NCBI GenBank assembly: GCA_032622095.1
Contig: CP136064.1
Span: 3,530,280-3,594,279 of the forward strand
From: Siphonodentalium dalli
Taxonomy: Eukaryota; Mollusca; Scaphopoda; Gadilida; Siphonodentaliidae
Reading direction: 5' to 3'
Length of the DNA stretch: 64,000 nucleotides
Every line of letters starts with the position of its first letter. Position 1 is the first letter of the stretch. The notes beneath the pieces were generated by a model. The model saw only the letters and a list, made by a program, of their open reading frames with translations. It had not been told where the DNA came from and made no database searches. The translations under genes were made by a program, and so were the position numbers. Below, in pieces: positions 20,933 through 34,646 of the stretch.

Positions 20933-21032
20933 NNNNNNNNNNNNNNNNNNNNNNNNNNNNNNNNNNNNNNNNNNNNNNNNNNNNNNNNNNNNNNNNNNNN
21001 NNNNNNNNNNNNNNNNNNNNNNNNNNNNNNNN
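20933..21032. other. Assembly gap of 100 N
   Basis: Exactly 100 N, the usual placeholder for a gap of unknown size. It lies between an inverted minisatellite fragment and a 10-kb satellite, so collapsed repeats are the likely cause. Confidence 0.95.
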
Positions 21033-24000
21033 TTTCATGATAGCTGCTCATTTTAACCCCTCAGTAAGTTATCATGCCTGATGGGAGTTTAGTTTTCATG
21101 ATAGCTGCTCATTTTAACCCCTCAGTAAGTTACCATGCCTGATGGGAGTTTAGTTTTCTTGATAGCTGCTCATTTTAACCCCTCAGTAAGTTACCATGCC
21201 TGATGGGAGTTTAGTTTTCTTATGATAGCTGCTCACCCTTCATCATCAGAGTTTAATTGACCTGTGATGACGCTAACCCTCTGTAAGTTGACATGCGCTG
21301 ACTGGAGTTTAGTTTTCATGATAGCTGCTCATTTTAACCCCTCAGTAAGTTATCATGCCTGATGGGAGTTTAGTGTTCATGATAGCTGCTCACCCTTCAT
21401 CATCAGAGTTTAATTGACCTGTGATGACGCTAACCCCTCAGTAAGTTACCATGCGCTGACTGGAGTTTAGTTTTCATGATAGCTGCTCACCCTTCATAAT
21501 CAGAGTTTAATTGACCTGTGATGACGATAACCCTCAGTAAGTTACCATGCCTGATGGGAGTTTAGTTTTCATGATAGCTGCTCATTTTAACCCCTCAGTA
21601 AGTTACCATGCCTGATGGGAGTTTAGTTTTCATGATAGCTGCTCATTTTAACCCCTCAGTAAGTTATCATGCCTGATGGGAGTTTAGTGTTCTTATGATA
21701 GCTGCTCACCCTTCATCAACAGAGTTTAATTGACCTGTGATGTCGCTAACCCTCAGTAAGTTGACATGCGCTGACTGGAGTTTAGTTTTCATGATAGCTG
21801 CTCATTTTAACCCCTCAGTAAGTTACCATGCCTGATGGGAGTTTAGTTTTCTTATGATAGCTGCTCACCCTTCATCAACAGAGTTTAATTGACCTGTGAT
21901 GTCGCTAACCCTCAGTAAGTTGACATGCGCTGACTGGAGTTTAGTTTTCATGATAGCTGCTCATTTTAACCCCTCAGTAAGTTACCATGCCTGATGGGAG
22001 TTTAGTGTTCTTATGATAGCTGCTCACCCTTCATCAACAGAGTTTAATTGACCTGTGATGACGCTAACCCTCAGTAAGTTGACATGCGCTGACTGGAGTT
22101 TAGTTTTCATGATAGCTGCTCATTTTAACCCCTCAGTAAGTTACCATGCCTGATGGGAGTTTAGTTTTCTTATGATAGCTGCTCACCCTTCATCAACAGA
22201 GTTTAATTGACCTGTGATGACGCTAACCCTCAGTAAGTTGACATGCGCTGACTGGAGTTTAGTTTTCATGATAGCTGCTCATTTTAACCCCTCAGTAAGT
22301 TATCATGCCTGATGGGAGTTTAGTGTTCTTATGATAGCTGCTCACCCTTCGTCATCAGAGTTTAATTGACCTGTGATGACGCTAACCCCTCAGTAAGTTA
22401 CCATGCGCTGACTGGAGTTTAGTTTTCATGATAGCTGCTCATTTTAACCCCTCAGTAAGTTACCATGCCTGATGGGAGTTTAGTTTTCTTATGATAGCTG
22501 CTCATTTTAACCCCTCAGTAAGTTACCATGCCTGATGGGAGTTTAGTGTTCTTATGATAGCTGCTCACCCTTCATCATCAGAGTTTAATTGACCTGTGAT
22601 GACGCTAACCCTCAGTAAGTTATCATGCCTGATGGGAGTTTAGTGTTCTTATGATAGCTGCTCATTTTAACCCCTCAGTAAGTTACCATGCCTGATGGGA
22701 GTTTAGTTTTCTTATGATAGCTGCTCATTTTAACCCCTCAGTAAGTTACCATGTCTGATGGGAGTTTAGTTTTCTTATGATAGCTGCTCACCCTTCATCA
22801 TCAGAGTTTAATTGACCTGTGATGACGCTAACCCTCTGTGAGTTGACATGCGCTGACTGGAGTTTAGTTTTCATGATAGCTGCTCATTTTAACCCCTCAG
22901 TAAGTTACCATGCCTGATGGGAGTTTAGTTTTCTTGATAGCTGCTCATTTTAACCCCTCAGTAAGTTACCATGCCTGATGGGAGTTTAGTTTTCATGATA
23001 GCTGCTCATTTTAACCCCTCAGTAAGTTACCATGCCTGATGGGAGTTTAGTTTTCTTGATAGCTGCTCATTTTAACCCCTCAGTAAGTTACCATGCCTGA
23101 TGGGAGTTTAGTTTTCATGATAGCTGCTCATTTTAACCCCTCAGTAAGTTACCATGCCTGATGGGAGTTTAGTTTTCATGATAGCTGCTCATTTTAACCC
23201 CTCAGTAAGTTACCATGCCTGATGGGAGTTTAGTTTTCTTGATAGCTGCTCATTTTAACCCCTCAGTAAGTTACCATGCCTGATGGGAGTTTAGTTTTCA
23301 TGATAGCTGCTCATTTTAACCCCTCAGTAAGTTATCATGCCTGATGGGAGTTTAGTGTTCATGATAGCTGCTCATTTTAACCCCTCTGTAAGTTATCATG
23401 CCTGATGGGAGTTTAGTTTTCTTATGATAGCTGCTCACCCTTCATCATCAGAGTTTAATTGACCTGTGATGACGATAACCCTCTGTGAGTTGACATGCGC
23501 TGACTGGAGTTTAGTTTTCATGATAGCTGCTCATTTTAACCCCTCAGTAAGTTACCATGCCTGATGGGAGTTTAGTTTTCTTATGATAGCTGCTCACCCT
23601 TTATCATCAGAGTTTAATTGACCTGTGATGTCGCTAACCCTCAGTAAGTTACCATGCCTGATGGGAGTTTAGTTTTCATGATGGCTGCTCATTTTAACCC
23701 CTCAGTAAGTTATCATGCCTGATGGGAGTTTAGTTTTCTTATGATAGCTGCTAACACTTCGTCATCAGAGTTTAATTGACCTGTGATGTCACTAACCCTC
23801 TGTAAGTTACCATGTCTGATGGGAGTTTAGTTTTCTTATGATAGCTGCTCATTTTAACCCCTCAGTAAGTTACCATGTCTGATGGGAGTTTAGTTTTCTT
23901 ATGATAGCTGCTCATTTTAACCCCTCAGTAAGTTACCATGCCTGATGGGAGTTTAGTTTTCATGATAGCTGCTCATTTTAACCCCTCAGTAAGTTACCAT

Positions 24001-27000
24001 GCCTGATGGGAGTTTAGTTTTCATGATAGCTGCTCATTTTAACCCCTCTGTAAGTTACCATGCCTGATGGGAGTTTAGTTTTCTTATGATAGCTGCTCAC
24101 CCTTCGTCATCAGAGTTTAATTGACCTGTGATGGCGCTAACCCTCAGTAAGTTGACATGCGCTGACTGGAGTTTAGTTTTCATGATAGCTGCTCATTTTA
24201 ACCCCTCAGTAAGTTATCATGCCTGATGGGAGTTTAGTTTTCATGATAGCTGCTCATTTTAACCCCTCAGTAAGTTATCATGCCTGATGGGAGTTTAGTT
24301 TTCTTATGATAGCTGCTCACCCTTCATCATCAGAGTTTAATTGACCTGTGATGACGCTAACCCTCTGTAAGTTGACATGCGCTGACTGGAGTTTAGTTTT
24401 CATGATAGCTGCTCATTTTAACCCCTCAGTAAGTTACCATGCCAGATGGGAGTTTAGTTTTCATGATAGCTGCTCATTTTAACCCCTCAGTAAGTTACCA
24501 TGCCTGATGGGAGTTTAGTTTTCTCATGATAGCTGCTCACCCTTCATCATCAGAGTTTAATTGACCTGTGATGACGCTAACCCTCAGTAAGTTGACATGC
24601 GCTGACTGGAGTTTAGTTTTCATGATAGCTGCTCATTTTAACCCCTCAGTAAGTTACCATGCCTGATGGGAGTTTAGTTTTCTTATGATAGCTGCTCACC
24701 CTTCATCATCAGAGTTTAATTGACCTGTGATGACGCTAACCCTCAGTAAGTTGACATGCGCTGACTGGAGTTTAGTTTTCATGATTGCTGCTCATTTTAA
24801 CCCCTCAGTAAGTTACCATGCCTGATGGGAGTTTAGTTTTCTTATGATAGCTGCTCATTTTAACCCCTCAGTAAGTTACCATGCCTGATGGGAGTTTAGT
24901 TTTCTTATGATAGCTGCTCACCCTTCATCATCAGAGTTTATTTGACCTGTGATGACGCTAACCCTCAGTAAGTTACCATGCCTGATGGGAGTTTAGTTTT
25001 CTTATGATAGCTGCTCATTGTAACACCTCAGTAAGTTACCATGCCTGATGGGAGTTTAGTTTTCATGATAGCTGCTCATTGTAACACCTCAGTAAGTTAC
25101 CATGTCTGATGGGAGTTTAGTTTTCATGATAGCTGCTCATTTTAACCCCTCAGTAAGTTACCATGCCTGATGGGAGTTTAGTTTTCATGATAGCTGCTCA
25201 TTTTAACCCCTCTGTAAGTTATCATGCCTGATGGGAGTTTAGTTTTCATGATAGCTGCTCATTTTAACCCCTCAGTAAGTTACCATGCCTGATGGGAGTT
25301 TAGTTTTCATGATAGCTGCTCATTTTAACCCCTCAGTAAGTTACCATGTCTGATGGGAGTTTAGTTTTCATGATAGCTGCTCATTTTAACCCCTCAGTAA
25401 GTTACCATGCCTGATGGGAGTTTAGTTTTCATGGTAGCTGCTCATTTTAACCCCTCAGTAAGTTATCATGCCTGATGGGAGTTTAGTTTTCATGATAGCT
25501 GCTCACCCTTCATCATCAGAGTTTAATTGACCTGTGATGACGCTAACCCTCAGTAAGTTACCATGCCTGATGGGAGTTTAGTTTTCATGATAGCTGCTCA
25601 TTTTAACCCCTCAGTAAGTTACCATGCCTGATGGGAGTTTAGTTTTCTTATGATAGCTGCTCATTTTAACCCCTCAGTAAGTTACCATGCCTGATGGGAG
25701 TTTAGTTTTCTTATGATAGCTGCTCATTTTAACCCCTCAGTAAGTTACCATGCGCTGACTGGAGTTTAGTTTTCATGATAGCTGCTCATTTTAACCCCTC
25801 AGTAAGTTACCATGCCTGATGGGAGTTTAGTTTTCTTATGATAGCTGCTCACCCTTCATCATCAGAGTTTAATTGACCTGTGATGACGCTAACCCTCTGT
25901 AAGTTGACACGTGCTGACTGGAGTTTAGTGTTCATGATAGCTGCTCATTTTAACCCCTCAGTAAGTTATCATGCCTGATGGGAGTTTAGTTTTCTTATGA
26001 TAGCTGCTCACCCTTCATCAACAGAGTTTAATTGACCTGTGATGTCGCTAACCCTCAGTAAGTTACCATGCCTGATGGGAGTTTAGTTTTCTTATGATAG
26101 CTGCTCATTTTAACCCCTCAGTAAGTTACCATGCCTGATGGGAGTTTAGTTTTCATGATAGCTGCTCATTTTAACCCCTCAGTAAGTTACCATGCCTGAT
26201 GGGAGTTTAGTTTTCTTATGATAGCTGCTCACCCTTCATCAACAGAGTTTAATTGACCTGTGATGTCGCTAACCCTCAGTAAGTTACCATGCCTGATGGG
26301 GAGTTTTAGTTTTCTTATGATAGCTGCTCATTTTAACCCCTCAGTAAGTTACCATGCCTGATGGGAGTTTAGTTTTCATGATAGCTGCTCATTTTAACCC
26401 CTCAGTAAGTTACCATGCCTGATGGGAGTTTAGTTTCTTATGATAGCTGCTCACCCTTCATCATCAGAGTTTAATTGACTCTGTGATGTCGCTAACCCTC
26501 AGTAAAGTTACCATGCCTGATGGGAGTTTAGTGTTCTTATGGTGACTTCTGACTGTTCGTCATCAGAGTTTAATTGACCTGTGATGACGCTAACCCTCAG
26601 TAAGTTACCATGTCTGATGGGAGTTTTAGTTTTCTTATGATAGCTGCTCATTTTAACCCCTCAGTAAGTTACCATGCCTGATGGGAGTTTAGTTTTCTTA
26701 TGATAGCTGCTTCATTTTAACCCCTCAGTAAGTTACCATGCCTGATGGGAGTTTAGTTTTCTTATGATAGCTGCTCACCCTTCATCATCAGAGTTTAATT
26801 GACCTGTGATGACGATAACCCTCAGTAAGTTACCATGTCTGATGGGAGTTTAGTTTTCATGATAGCTGCTCATTTTAACCCCTCAGTAAGTTACCATGCC
26901 TGATGGGAGTTTAGTTTTCTTATGATAGCTGCTCACCCTTCATCATCAGAGTTTAATTGACCTGTGATGACGCTAACCCTCAGTAAGTTACCATGTCTGA

Positions 27001-30000
27001 TGGGAGTTTAGTTTTCATGATAGCTGCTCATTTTAACCCCTCAGTAAGTTACCATGCCTGATGGGAGTTTAGTTTTCTTATGATAGCTGCTCACCTTCAT
27101 CATCAGAGTTTAATTGACCTGTGATGACGCTAACCCTCAGTAAGTTACCATGTCTGATGGGAGTTTAGTTTTCTTATGATAGCTGCTCATTTTAACCCCT
27201 CAGTAAGTTACCATGCCTGATGGGAGTTTAGTTTTCTTATGATAGCTGCTCATTTTAACCCCTCAGTAAGTTACCATGCCTGATGGGAGTTTAGTTTTCT
27301 TATGATAGCTGCTCACCCTTCATCATCAGAGTTTAATTGACCTGTGATGTCGCTAACCCTCACTAAGTTATCATGCCTGATGGGAGTTTAGTGTTCATGA
27401 TAGCTGCTCATTTTTAACCCCTCTGTAAGTTACCATGCCTGATGGGAGTTTAGTTTTCATGATAGCTGCTCACCCTTCATCATCAGAGTTTAATTGACCT
27501 GTGATGTCGCTAACCCTCTGTGAGTTACCATGCCTGATGGGAGTTTAGTGTTCTTATGGTGACTTCTGACTGTTCGTCATCAGAGTTTAATTGACCTGTG
27601 ATGACGATAACCCTCAGTAAGTTACCATGTCTGATGGGAGTTTAGTTTTCATGATAGCTGCTCATTTTAACCCCTCAGTAAGTTACCATGCCTGATGGGA
27701 GTTTAGTTTTCATGATAGCTGCTCATTTTAACCCCTCAGTAAGTTACCATGCCTGATGGGAGTTTAGTGTTCATGATAGCTGCTCATTTTAACCCCTCAG
27801 TAAGTTATCATGTCTGATGGGAGTTTAGTTTTCTTATGATAGCTGCTCACCCTTCATCATCAGAGTTTAATTGACCTGTGATGTCGCTAACCCTCTGTAA
27901 GTTACCATGCCTGATGGGAGTTTAGTTTTCATGATAGCTGCTCATTTTAACCCCTCAGTAAGTTGACATGCGCTGACTGGAGTTTAGTTTGATGATAGCT
28001 GCTCATTTTCACCCCTCAGTAAGTTATCATGCCTGATGGGAGTTTAGTTTTCTTATGATAGCTGCTCACCCTTCATCATCAGAGTTTAATTGACCTGTGA
28101 TGTCGCTAACCCTCAGTAAGTTACCATGCCTGACTGGAGTTAGTGTTCATGATAGCTGCTCATTTTAACCCCTCTGTAAGTTACCATGCCTGATGGGGAG
28201 TTTAGTTTTCATGATAGCTGCTCATTTTAACCCCTCAGTAAGTTGACATGCGCTGACTGGAGTTTAGTTTTGATGATAGCTGCTCATTTTAACCCCTCAG
28301 TAAGTTACCATGCCTGATGGGAGTTTAGTTTTCATGATAGCTGCTCATTTTAACCCCTCAGTAAGTTACCATGCCTGATGGGAGTTTAGTTTTTCTTATG
28401 ATAGCTGCTCACCCTTCATCATCAGAGTTTAATGACCTGTGATGACGATAACCCTCTGTAAGTTACCATGTCTGATGGGAGTTTAGTTTTCATGATAGCT
28501 GCTCATTTTAACCCCTCAGTAAGTTACCATGCCTGATGGGAGTTTAGTTTTCTTATGATAGCTGCTCACCCTTCATAATCAGAGTTTAATTGACCTGTGA
28601 TGACGCTAACCCCTCAGTAAGTTATCATGCCTGATGGGGAGTTTAGTTTTCATGATAGCTGCTCATTTTAACCCCTCAGTAAGTTATCATGCCTGATGGG
28701 AGTTTAGTTTTCTTATGATAGCTGCTCACCCTTCATCATCAGAGTTTAATTGACCTGTGATGACGCTAACCCTCTGTAAGGTTACCATGCCTGATGGGAG
28801 TTTAGTTTCATGATAGCTGCTCATTTTAACCCCTCAGTAAGTTACCATGCCTGATGGGAGTTTAGTTTTCTTTATGATAGCTGCTCACCCTTCATCAACC
28901 AGAGTTTAATTGACCTGTGATGTCGCTAACCCTCTGTAAGTTACCATGCCTGATGGGAGTTTAGTTTTCTTATGATAGCTGCTCACCCTTCATCATCAGA
29001 GTTTAATTGACCTGTGATGTCGCTAACCCTCAGTAAGTTACCATGCCTGATGGGAGTTTAGTTTTCATGATAGCTGCTCATTTTAACCCCTCAGTAAGTT
29101 ACCATGCCTGATGGGAGTTTTAGTTTTCATGGTAGCTGCTCATTTTAACCCTCAGTAAGTTACCATGCCTGATGGGAGTTTAGTTTTCTTATGATAGCTG
29201 CTCACCCTTCATCATCAGAGTTTAATTGACCTGTGATGACGATAACCCTCAGTAAGTTATCATGCCTGATGGGAGTTTAGTTTTCATGGTAGCTGCTCAT
29301 TTTAACCCCTCAGTAAGTTACCATGCCTGATGGGAGTTTAGTTTTCTTATGATAGCTGCTCACCCTTCATCATCAGAGTTTAATTGACCTGTGATGACGA
29401 TAACCCTCAGTAAGTTATCATGCCTGATGGGAGTTTAGTTTTCATGGTAGCTGCTCATTTTAACCCCTCAGTTAAGTTACCATGCCTGATGGGAGTTCAG
29501 TTTTCTTATGATAGCTGCTCACCCTTCATCATCAGAGTTTAATTGACCTGTGATGACGCTAACCCCTCTGTAAGTTACCATGTCTGATGGGAGTTTAGTT
29601 TTCATGGTAGCTGCTCATTTTAACCCCTCAGTAAGTTACCATGCCTGATGGGAGTTTTAGTTTTCATGGTAGCTGCTCATTTTAACCCCTCAGTAAGTTA
29701 CCATGCCTGATGGGAGTTTAGTTTTCTTATGATAGCTGCTCACCCTTCATCATCAGAGTTTAATTGACCTGTGATGACGATAACCCTCAGTAAGTTATCA
29801 TGCCTGATGGGAGTTTAGTTTTCATGGTAGCTGCTCATTTTAACCCCTCAGTAAGTTACCATGCCTGATGGGAGTTCAGTTTTCTTATGATAGCTGCTCA
29901 CCCTTCATCATCAGAGTTTAATTGACCTGTGATGACGCTAACCCTCAGTAAGTTATCATGCCTGATGGGAGTTTAGTTTTCATGATAGCTGCTCATTTTA

Positions 30001-31640
30001 ACCCCTCAGTAAGTTACCATGCCTGATGGAGTTTAGTTTTCTTATGATAGCTGCTCACCCTTCATCATCAGAGTTTAATTGACCTGTGATGACGCTAACC
30101 CTCAGTAAGTTACCATGCCTGATGGGAGTTTAGTGTTCTTATGATAGCTGCTCATTTTAACCCCTCTGTAAGTTATCATGCCTGATGGGAGTTTAGTTTT
30201 CTTATGATAGCTGCTCACCCTTCATCTCAGAGTTTAATTGACCTGTGATGTCGCTAACCCTCTGTAAGTTACCATGCCTGATGGGAGGTTTAGTTTTTCA
30301 TGATAGCTGCTCATTTTAACCCCCAGTAAGTTACCATGCCTGATGGGAGTTTAGTTTTCATGATAGCTGCTCATTTTAACCCCTCAGTAAGTTATCATGC
30401 CTGATGGGAGTTTAGTTTTCATGATAGCTGCTCATTTTAACCCCTCAGTAAGTTATCATGCCTGATGGGAGTTTAGTTTTCTTATGATAGCTGCTCACCC
30501 TTCATCATCAGAGTTTAATTGACCTGTGATGACGCTAACCCTCAGTAAGTTACCATGCCTGATGGGAGTTTAGTTTTCATGGTAGCTGCTCATTTTAACC
30601 CTCAGTAAGTTACCATGCCTGATGGGAGTTTAGTTTTCATGATAGCTGCTCATTTTAACCCCTCAGTAAGTTACCATGCCTGATGGGAGTTTAGTGTTCT
30701 TATGATAGCTGCTCACCCTTCATCAACAGAGTTTAATTGACCTGTGATGACGCTAACCCTCAGTAAGTTATCATGTCTGATGGGAGTTTAGTGTTCATGA
30801 TAGCTGCTCATTTTAACCCCCTCAGTAAGTTATCATGCCTGATGGGAGTTTAGTGTTCTTACGGTGACTTCTGACTGTTCATCATCAGAGTTTAATTGAC
30901 CCTGTGATGTCGCTAACCCTCAGTAAGTTACCATGTCTGATGGGAGTTTAGTGTTCTTACGGTGACTTCTGACTGTTCATCATCAGAGTTTAATTGACCT
31001 GTGATGTCGCTAACCCTCTGTAAGTTGGACATGTGCTGACTGGAGGTTTAGTTTTCTTATGATAGCTGCTAACACTTCGTCATCAGAGTTTATTTGACCT
31101 GTGATGACGATAACCCTCTGTAAGTTGAGATGCGCTGACTGGAGGTTTAGTTTTCTTATGATAGCTGCTAACACTTCGTCATCAGAGTTTATTTGACCTG
31201 TGATGACGATAACCCTCTGTAAGTTGAGATGCGCTGACTGGAGTTTAGTTTTCTTATGATAGCTGCTGACACTTCGTCAGAGTTTAATTGACCTGTGATC
31301 CTGTGATTGTCGCTAACCGTATGAAGTTGACATGCTCTGAAGTGAGTTTAGTTTTCTTATGACGGCTGCTAAAGTTTTCTTTTGATGTCTGTTAAGTTTT
31401 TAACCCTGAGTCATCATAACTTAATTCACCTGTGATGGCTGCTAACCCTATGTAAATTAACATGCTCAGTGACTGTCCACCATGTGATAGCTGCTAACCC
31501 TATGTAAATTAACATGCCCAGTCACTGTCACCATGTGATGGCTTCTAACCCTATGTATATGTAAGTTAAGTTAACATGCCCAGTCACTGTCACCCCTGCG
31601 CTGTCTGCTGACCCTCAGTAAATTGTTATGCCCAGACTGA
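21033..31640 (+). repeat. 10.6-kb satellite with mixed 61-bp and 98-bp units
   Basis: The short unit is 61 bp (TTTTCATGATAGCTGCTCAT, TTTAACCCCTCAGTAAGTTA, CCATGCCTGATGGGAGTTTA, G). The long unit (about 98 bp) inserts CCCTTCATCATCAGAGTTTA then ATTGACCTGTGATGACGCTA and ends GACATGCGCTGACTGGAG. Short and long units are interspersed without strict order. From about 31280 the units diverge (GCTGCTAACCCTATG, ACATGCCCAGTCACTGTC) until the pattern fades near 31640, as expected of an array edge. The left edge is hidden by the gap. No frame persists. Confidence 0.95.
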
Positions 31641-32018
31641 GTTTTAATCCCCTGTGATTGATTCCTCCCTGGGGGCAGTCCCTGTGTTCCGCATCAGTGA
31701 CTCTACCTTGTTCTACAGGTTGTCTATATATCTCTGTTTACTGCTGTTTTCTCACTTCATTTGCTTTGTGTTTCCACATTGAGGTCTTTAATCAACAGAA
31801 TGCTGTGTACATGTGTATGTGTTCAAACAACTCTGGATCAAACCTGTTTTCCCAGCTGAAGGAAGAGGTCAAGTGACGGATGTTGAGTGGGAATTCCCAT
31901 GTTATAATTGAGAGTGAAGGTTGTACATGATTCTGCTCTCTTGGAGATAATTCTGGTGTATCACTGGACAGTCCTTATATTTAGCTGGTTATAGGGGTGA
32001 GTAACGTGTACTTCATTA
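31641..32018. other. No supported gene
   Basis: A 72-codon frame (31658-31876) has no recognisable domain. Possible splice signals (TTGTTCTACAG at 31722) are isolated. No repeats were found. Confidence 0.3.
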
Positions 32019-32022
32019 TTAA

Positions 32023-32204
32023 CCCTTTCAGTGCAGTAATTTACGGTCTGTAAAATCGGCCCTCTAAAAATAAAAAAAATTGTTAGGCCAATTGCATTCT
32101 CTTATATATGCGAGGCGACCTATGGTCGACTCGCATATATAAGAGAATGCATTGGCACATGGTATATGGGTTGATACAAAAATCGGACCTGGCACTCAAA
32201 AGGG
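32023..32204. mobile_element. Family B MITE
   Basis: Left flank TTAA (32019-32022) then CCCTTTCAGTGCAGTAATTT. Right end GGACCTGGCACTCAAAAGGG followed by ATAA. Palindrome at about 32085-32154, with GGTATATGGGTTGATACAAA to its right. It lies immediately 5' of a LINE tail. Confidence 0.75.
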
Positions 32205-32211
32205 ATAATGA

Positions 32212-32442
32212 GTATGCAAATATTGTGACTCAGGATCCGTTGAAAATGAAAAACATTTTGTTCTTTATTGTCAAAATGATGTCGAATGGAGAAAAGACCT
32301 TTTCGAGAAACTAGCAGCGAAAAACATTATGTTCACAGAAGCCAGTGATTTGGACAAATTTATATATACATGTATCATGCGAGATGATGAGGAGTATTTA
32401 TATATATCATGCGAAATGATGAGGAGCAGTCCAGTGATGTGA
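32212..32442 (+). CDS. LINE ORF2 C-terminal fragment
   Basis: A frame reads VCKYCDSGSVENEKHFVLYC then QNDVEWRKDLFEKLAAKN and FTEASDLDKFIYTCI, ending at TGA 32440-32442. The CxxC...ENExHFxLxC knuckle followed by R..L and D.DKF.Y is diagnostic of the C-terminal end of non-LTR reverse transcriptase proteins. The upstream RT is absent, and a family B MITE abuts it. The tail contains an internal near-duplication (TATATATCATGCGA), so its last residues are not original. Confidence 0.6.
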   Translation, partial: VCKYCDSGSVENEKHFVLYCQNDVEWRKDLFEKLAAKNIMFTEASDLDKFIYTCIMRDDEEYLYISCEMMRSSPVM

Positions 32443-32849
32443 TCAGCAGAGATATGAGCAACTTATACATATCTCGCGGAGACTATATATTGTTTGGCGG
32501 AATCATTGCCGTAATGTTTATTCCTAATAAAGCTTCCCAAATAAAATAGTAAATATTTACATTTGTGCGTAGTTCAAACATTGAGTTCTCGGAAATGGCA
32601 CAGACGGTCGGAATGTTTGATAATCTTAGTTGGTTGCTGCATGCTGGAGACAGTGTTTGGTTACTAACTTCTCAGTTTTATGACTGCATCCTTCCAGTGG
32701 AGACAGTCTTTGGTTTACTAACTTCTCAGTTTTATTGACTGAAGTAAGTCATAATATGTCTTTAAAGTTATCGAACACTTTTCTGGGGTGATCGGATAAT
32801 ACAGTAGAATAATCTTTCTCAAAGAAGTTATTTTCATGCATTCATTTAC

Positions 32850-33436
32850 AAATTGCATGTGATGATCGTCGCTGCTGAAATCATGAATTGCATGTGATCG
32901 TTGCTGAAATCATGAATTGCATGTGATCATTGCTGAAATCATGAATTGCATGTGATCATTGCTGAAATCATGAATTGCATGTGATCATTGCTGAAATCAT
33001 GAATTGCATGTGATCATTGCTGAAATCATGAATTGCATGTGATCGTTGCTGAAATCATGATTTGCATGTGATCGTTGCTGAAATCATGAATTGATGTGAT
33101 CGTTGCTGAAATCATGAATTGCATGTGATCATTGCTGAAATCATGAATTACATGTGATCATTGCTGGAAATCATGAATTGCATGTGATCATTGCTGAAAT
33201 CATGAATTGCATGTGATCATTGCTGAAATCATGAATTGCATGTGATCATTGCTGAAATCATGAATTGCATGTGATCATTGCTGAAATCATGAATAGCATG
33301 TGATCGTTGCTGAAATCATGAATTGCATGTGATCATTGCTGAAATCATGAATTGCATGTCATCATTGCTGAAATCATGAATTGCATGTGATCATTGCTGA
33401 AATCATGAATTGCATGTGATCATTGCTGAAATCAGT
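32850..33436 (+). repeat. 29-bp minisatellite, about 20 copies
   Basis: Unit AATCATGAATTGCATGTGAT plus CATTGCTGA. ATT/GTT variants at one site alternate, and there are a few single-base indels. ATGAATTGCAT is partly self-complementary. Confidence 0.9.
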
Positions 33437-34646
33437 GCCATTTGTTTATCGATGAAACATTTGTCCCCGAATTAAGTAGTAAATATTGTGCATAATTAAT
33501 TCAGATGTCATATTTTCCAGAATGGCATGTTTGATGTGATTTAAATGTTGGCAATATTTAGTTAAATGCTACATTATTGATCAGTTTTCAGACACCAAAG
33601 ACCACAAAAAAGATAATTTCCATAAATAATGGTAACAACATTACACGGTTTTATCGAATTTGACAGAAAGTGAGAAAGTGTGAAAGTGTTTGACTTTTGG
33701 TATACATTGTAAAAGGCAATAGAATTTCTCACGGAATACTTGAACATTGCAGTATGAGACCAGTAGAAACAATTTCAAGATATTCCTGAACAGTTTGAAT
33801 ATTTAGCTACTGATTGGCATTATACATGTACATGTATGTCTCATAAAGACGCATTGAACTTTGAAGTTATAAAAAATACAACTTCGAAAGACAAAAATGA
33901 ATTTATGAAATTCGGAAATTAAATAATGCGCGACTATCCCTAACTAGTTAAAAACTTCATAGACTGCCTTCTCATCATTTTAGTCATCAAAATTAGTTAC
34001 TACTACTATATTCAGAGCGACGACAGCTCTAGATTTTCTTCCCATGGTGCAATTTTTACAATATCACTGATTAAAACATTTGAACCAGCACAAATAAAAC
34101 AATCTCAAATTTATGGAAATATATTAGAAACAAAACACTTATTTAACTGCTATATCAACAGATTTATCGGGAATCTTCCACGTAGGTATGTTTGAGATTT
34201 CTCTTCTAACCAGCCATGTCTGTTTGGATTCTCCCCAATTGGGTCAGAATTACCAAAGACCACACAAATGATAAGTTCTATAAAATAATGGTACTTGTTC
34301 TTATGGGGGACGGGGGGGGGGGGGGGGGGGGGGGGGGGGGTCAAGTGACAAATATTAAATGGGCATTTCCATGAACATCTCTGGAACAAAAGATGCTTTA
34401 TACCGGTAGTTGCAAATAATTCTGGGTGTGACTTGAAGGGATATTGAAAAATTAACAATAATACATATTTACACAATGTACCGGTATCTGGTGGGGTCTG
34501 CTTGGAACTTGTTCCATTGGAATGTTGATGTGTTTATTTTTGAATTTTATATTGATTATTTAATAGTAGGTCACGTGTTGTAATTCTGGAAAATAATTAT
34601 CTAAAATTTCTAGCCCACCCACCAGTTAAATGTTGTGACTGTTTAA
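33437..34646. other. No supported gene; 29-base G run
   Basis: A run of 29 G at 34312-34340 is the main feature. The copy of the GTAGTAAATATT repeat at 33474-33530 is related to 5262-5396. Frames around the G run are proline/glycine artefacts. Confidence 0.45.

Noticed and set aside
31658-31876. 72-codon frame after the 10-kb satellite
   Set aside because: No domain, no conserved context and hydrophobic low-information content; splice signals nearby are not paired.
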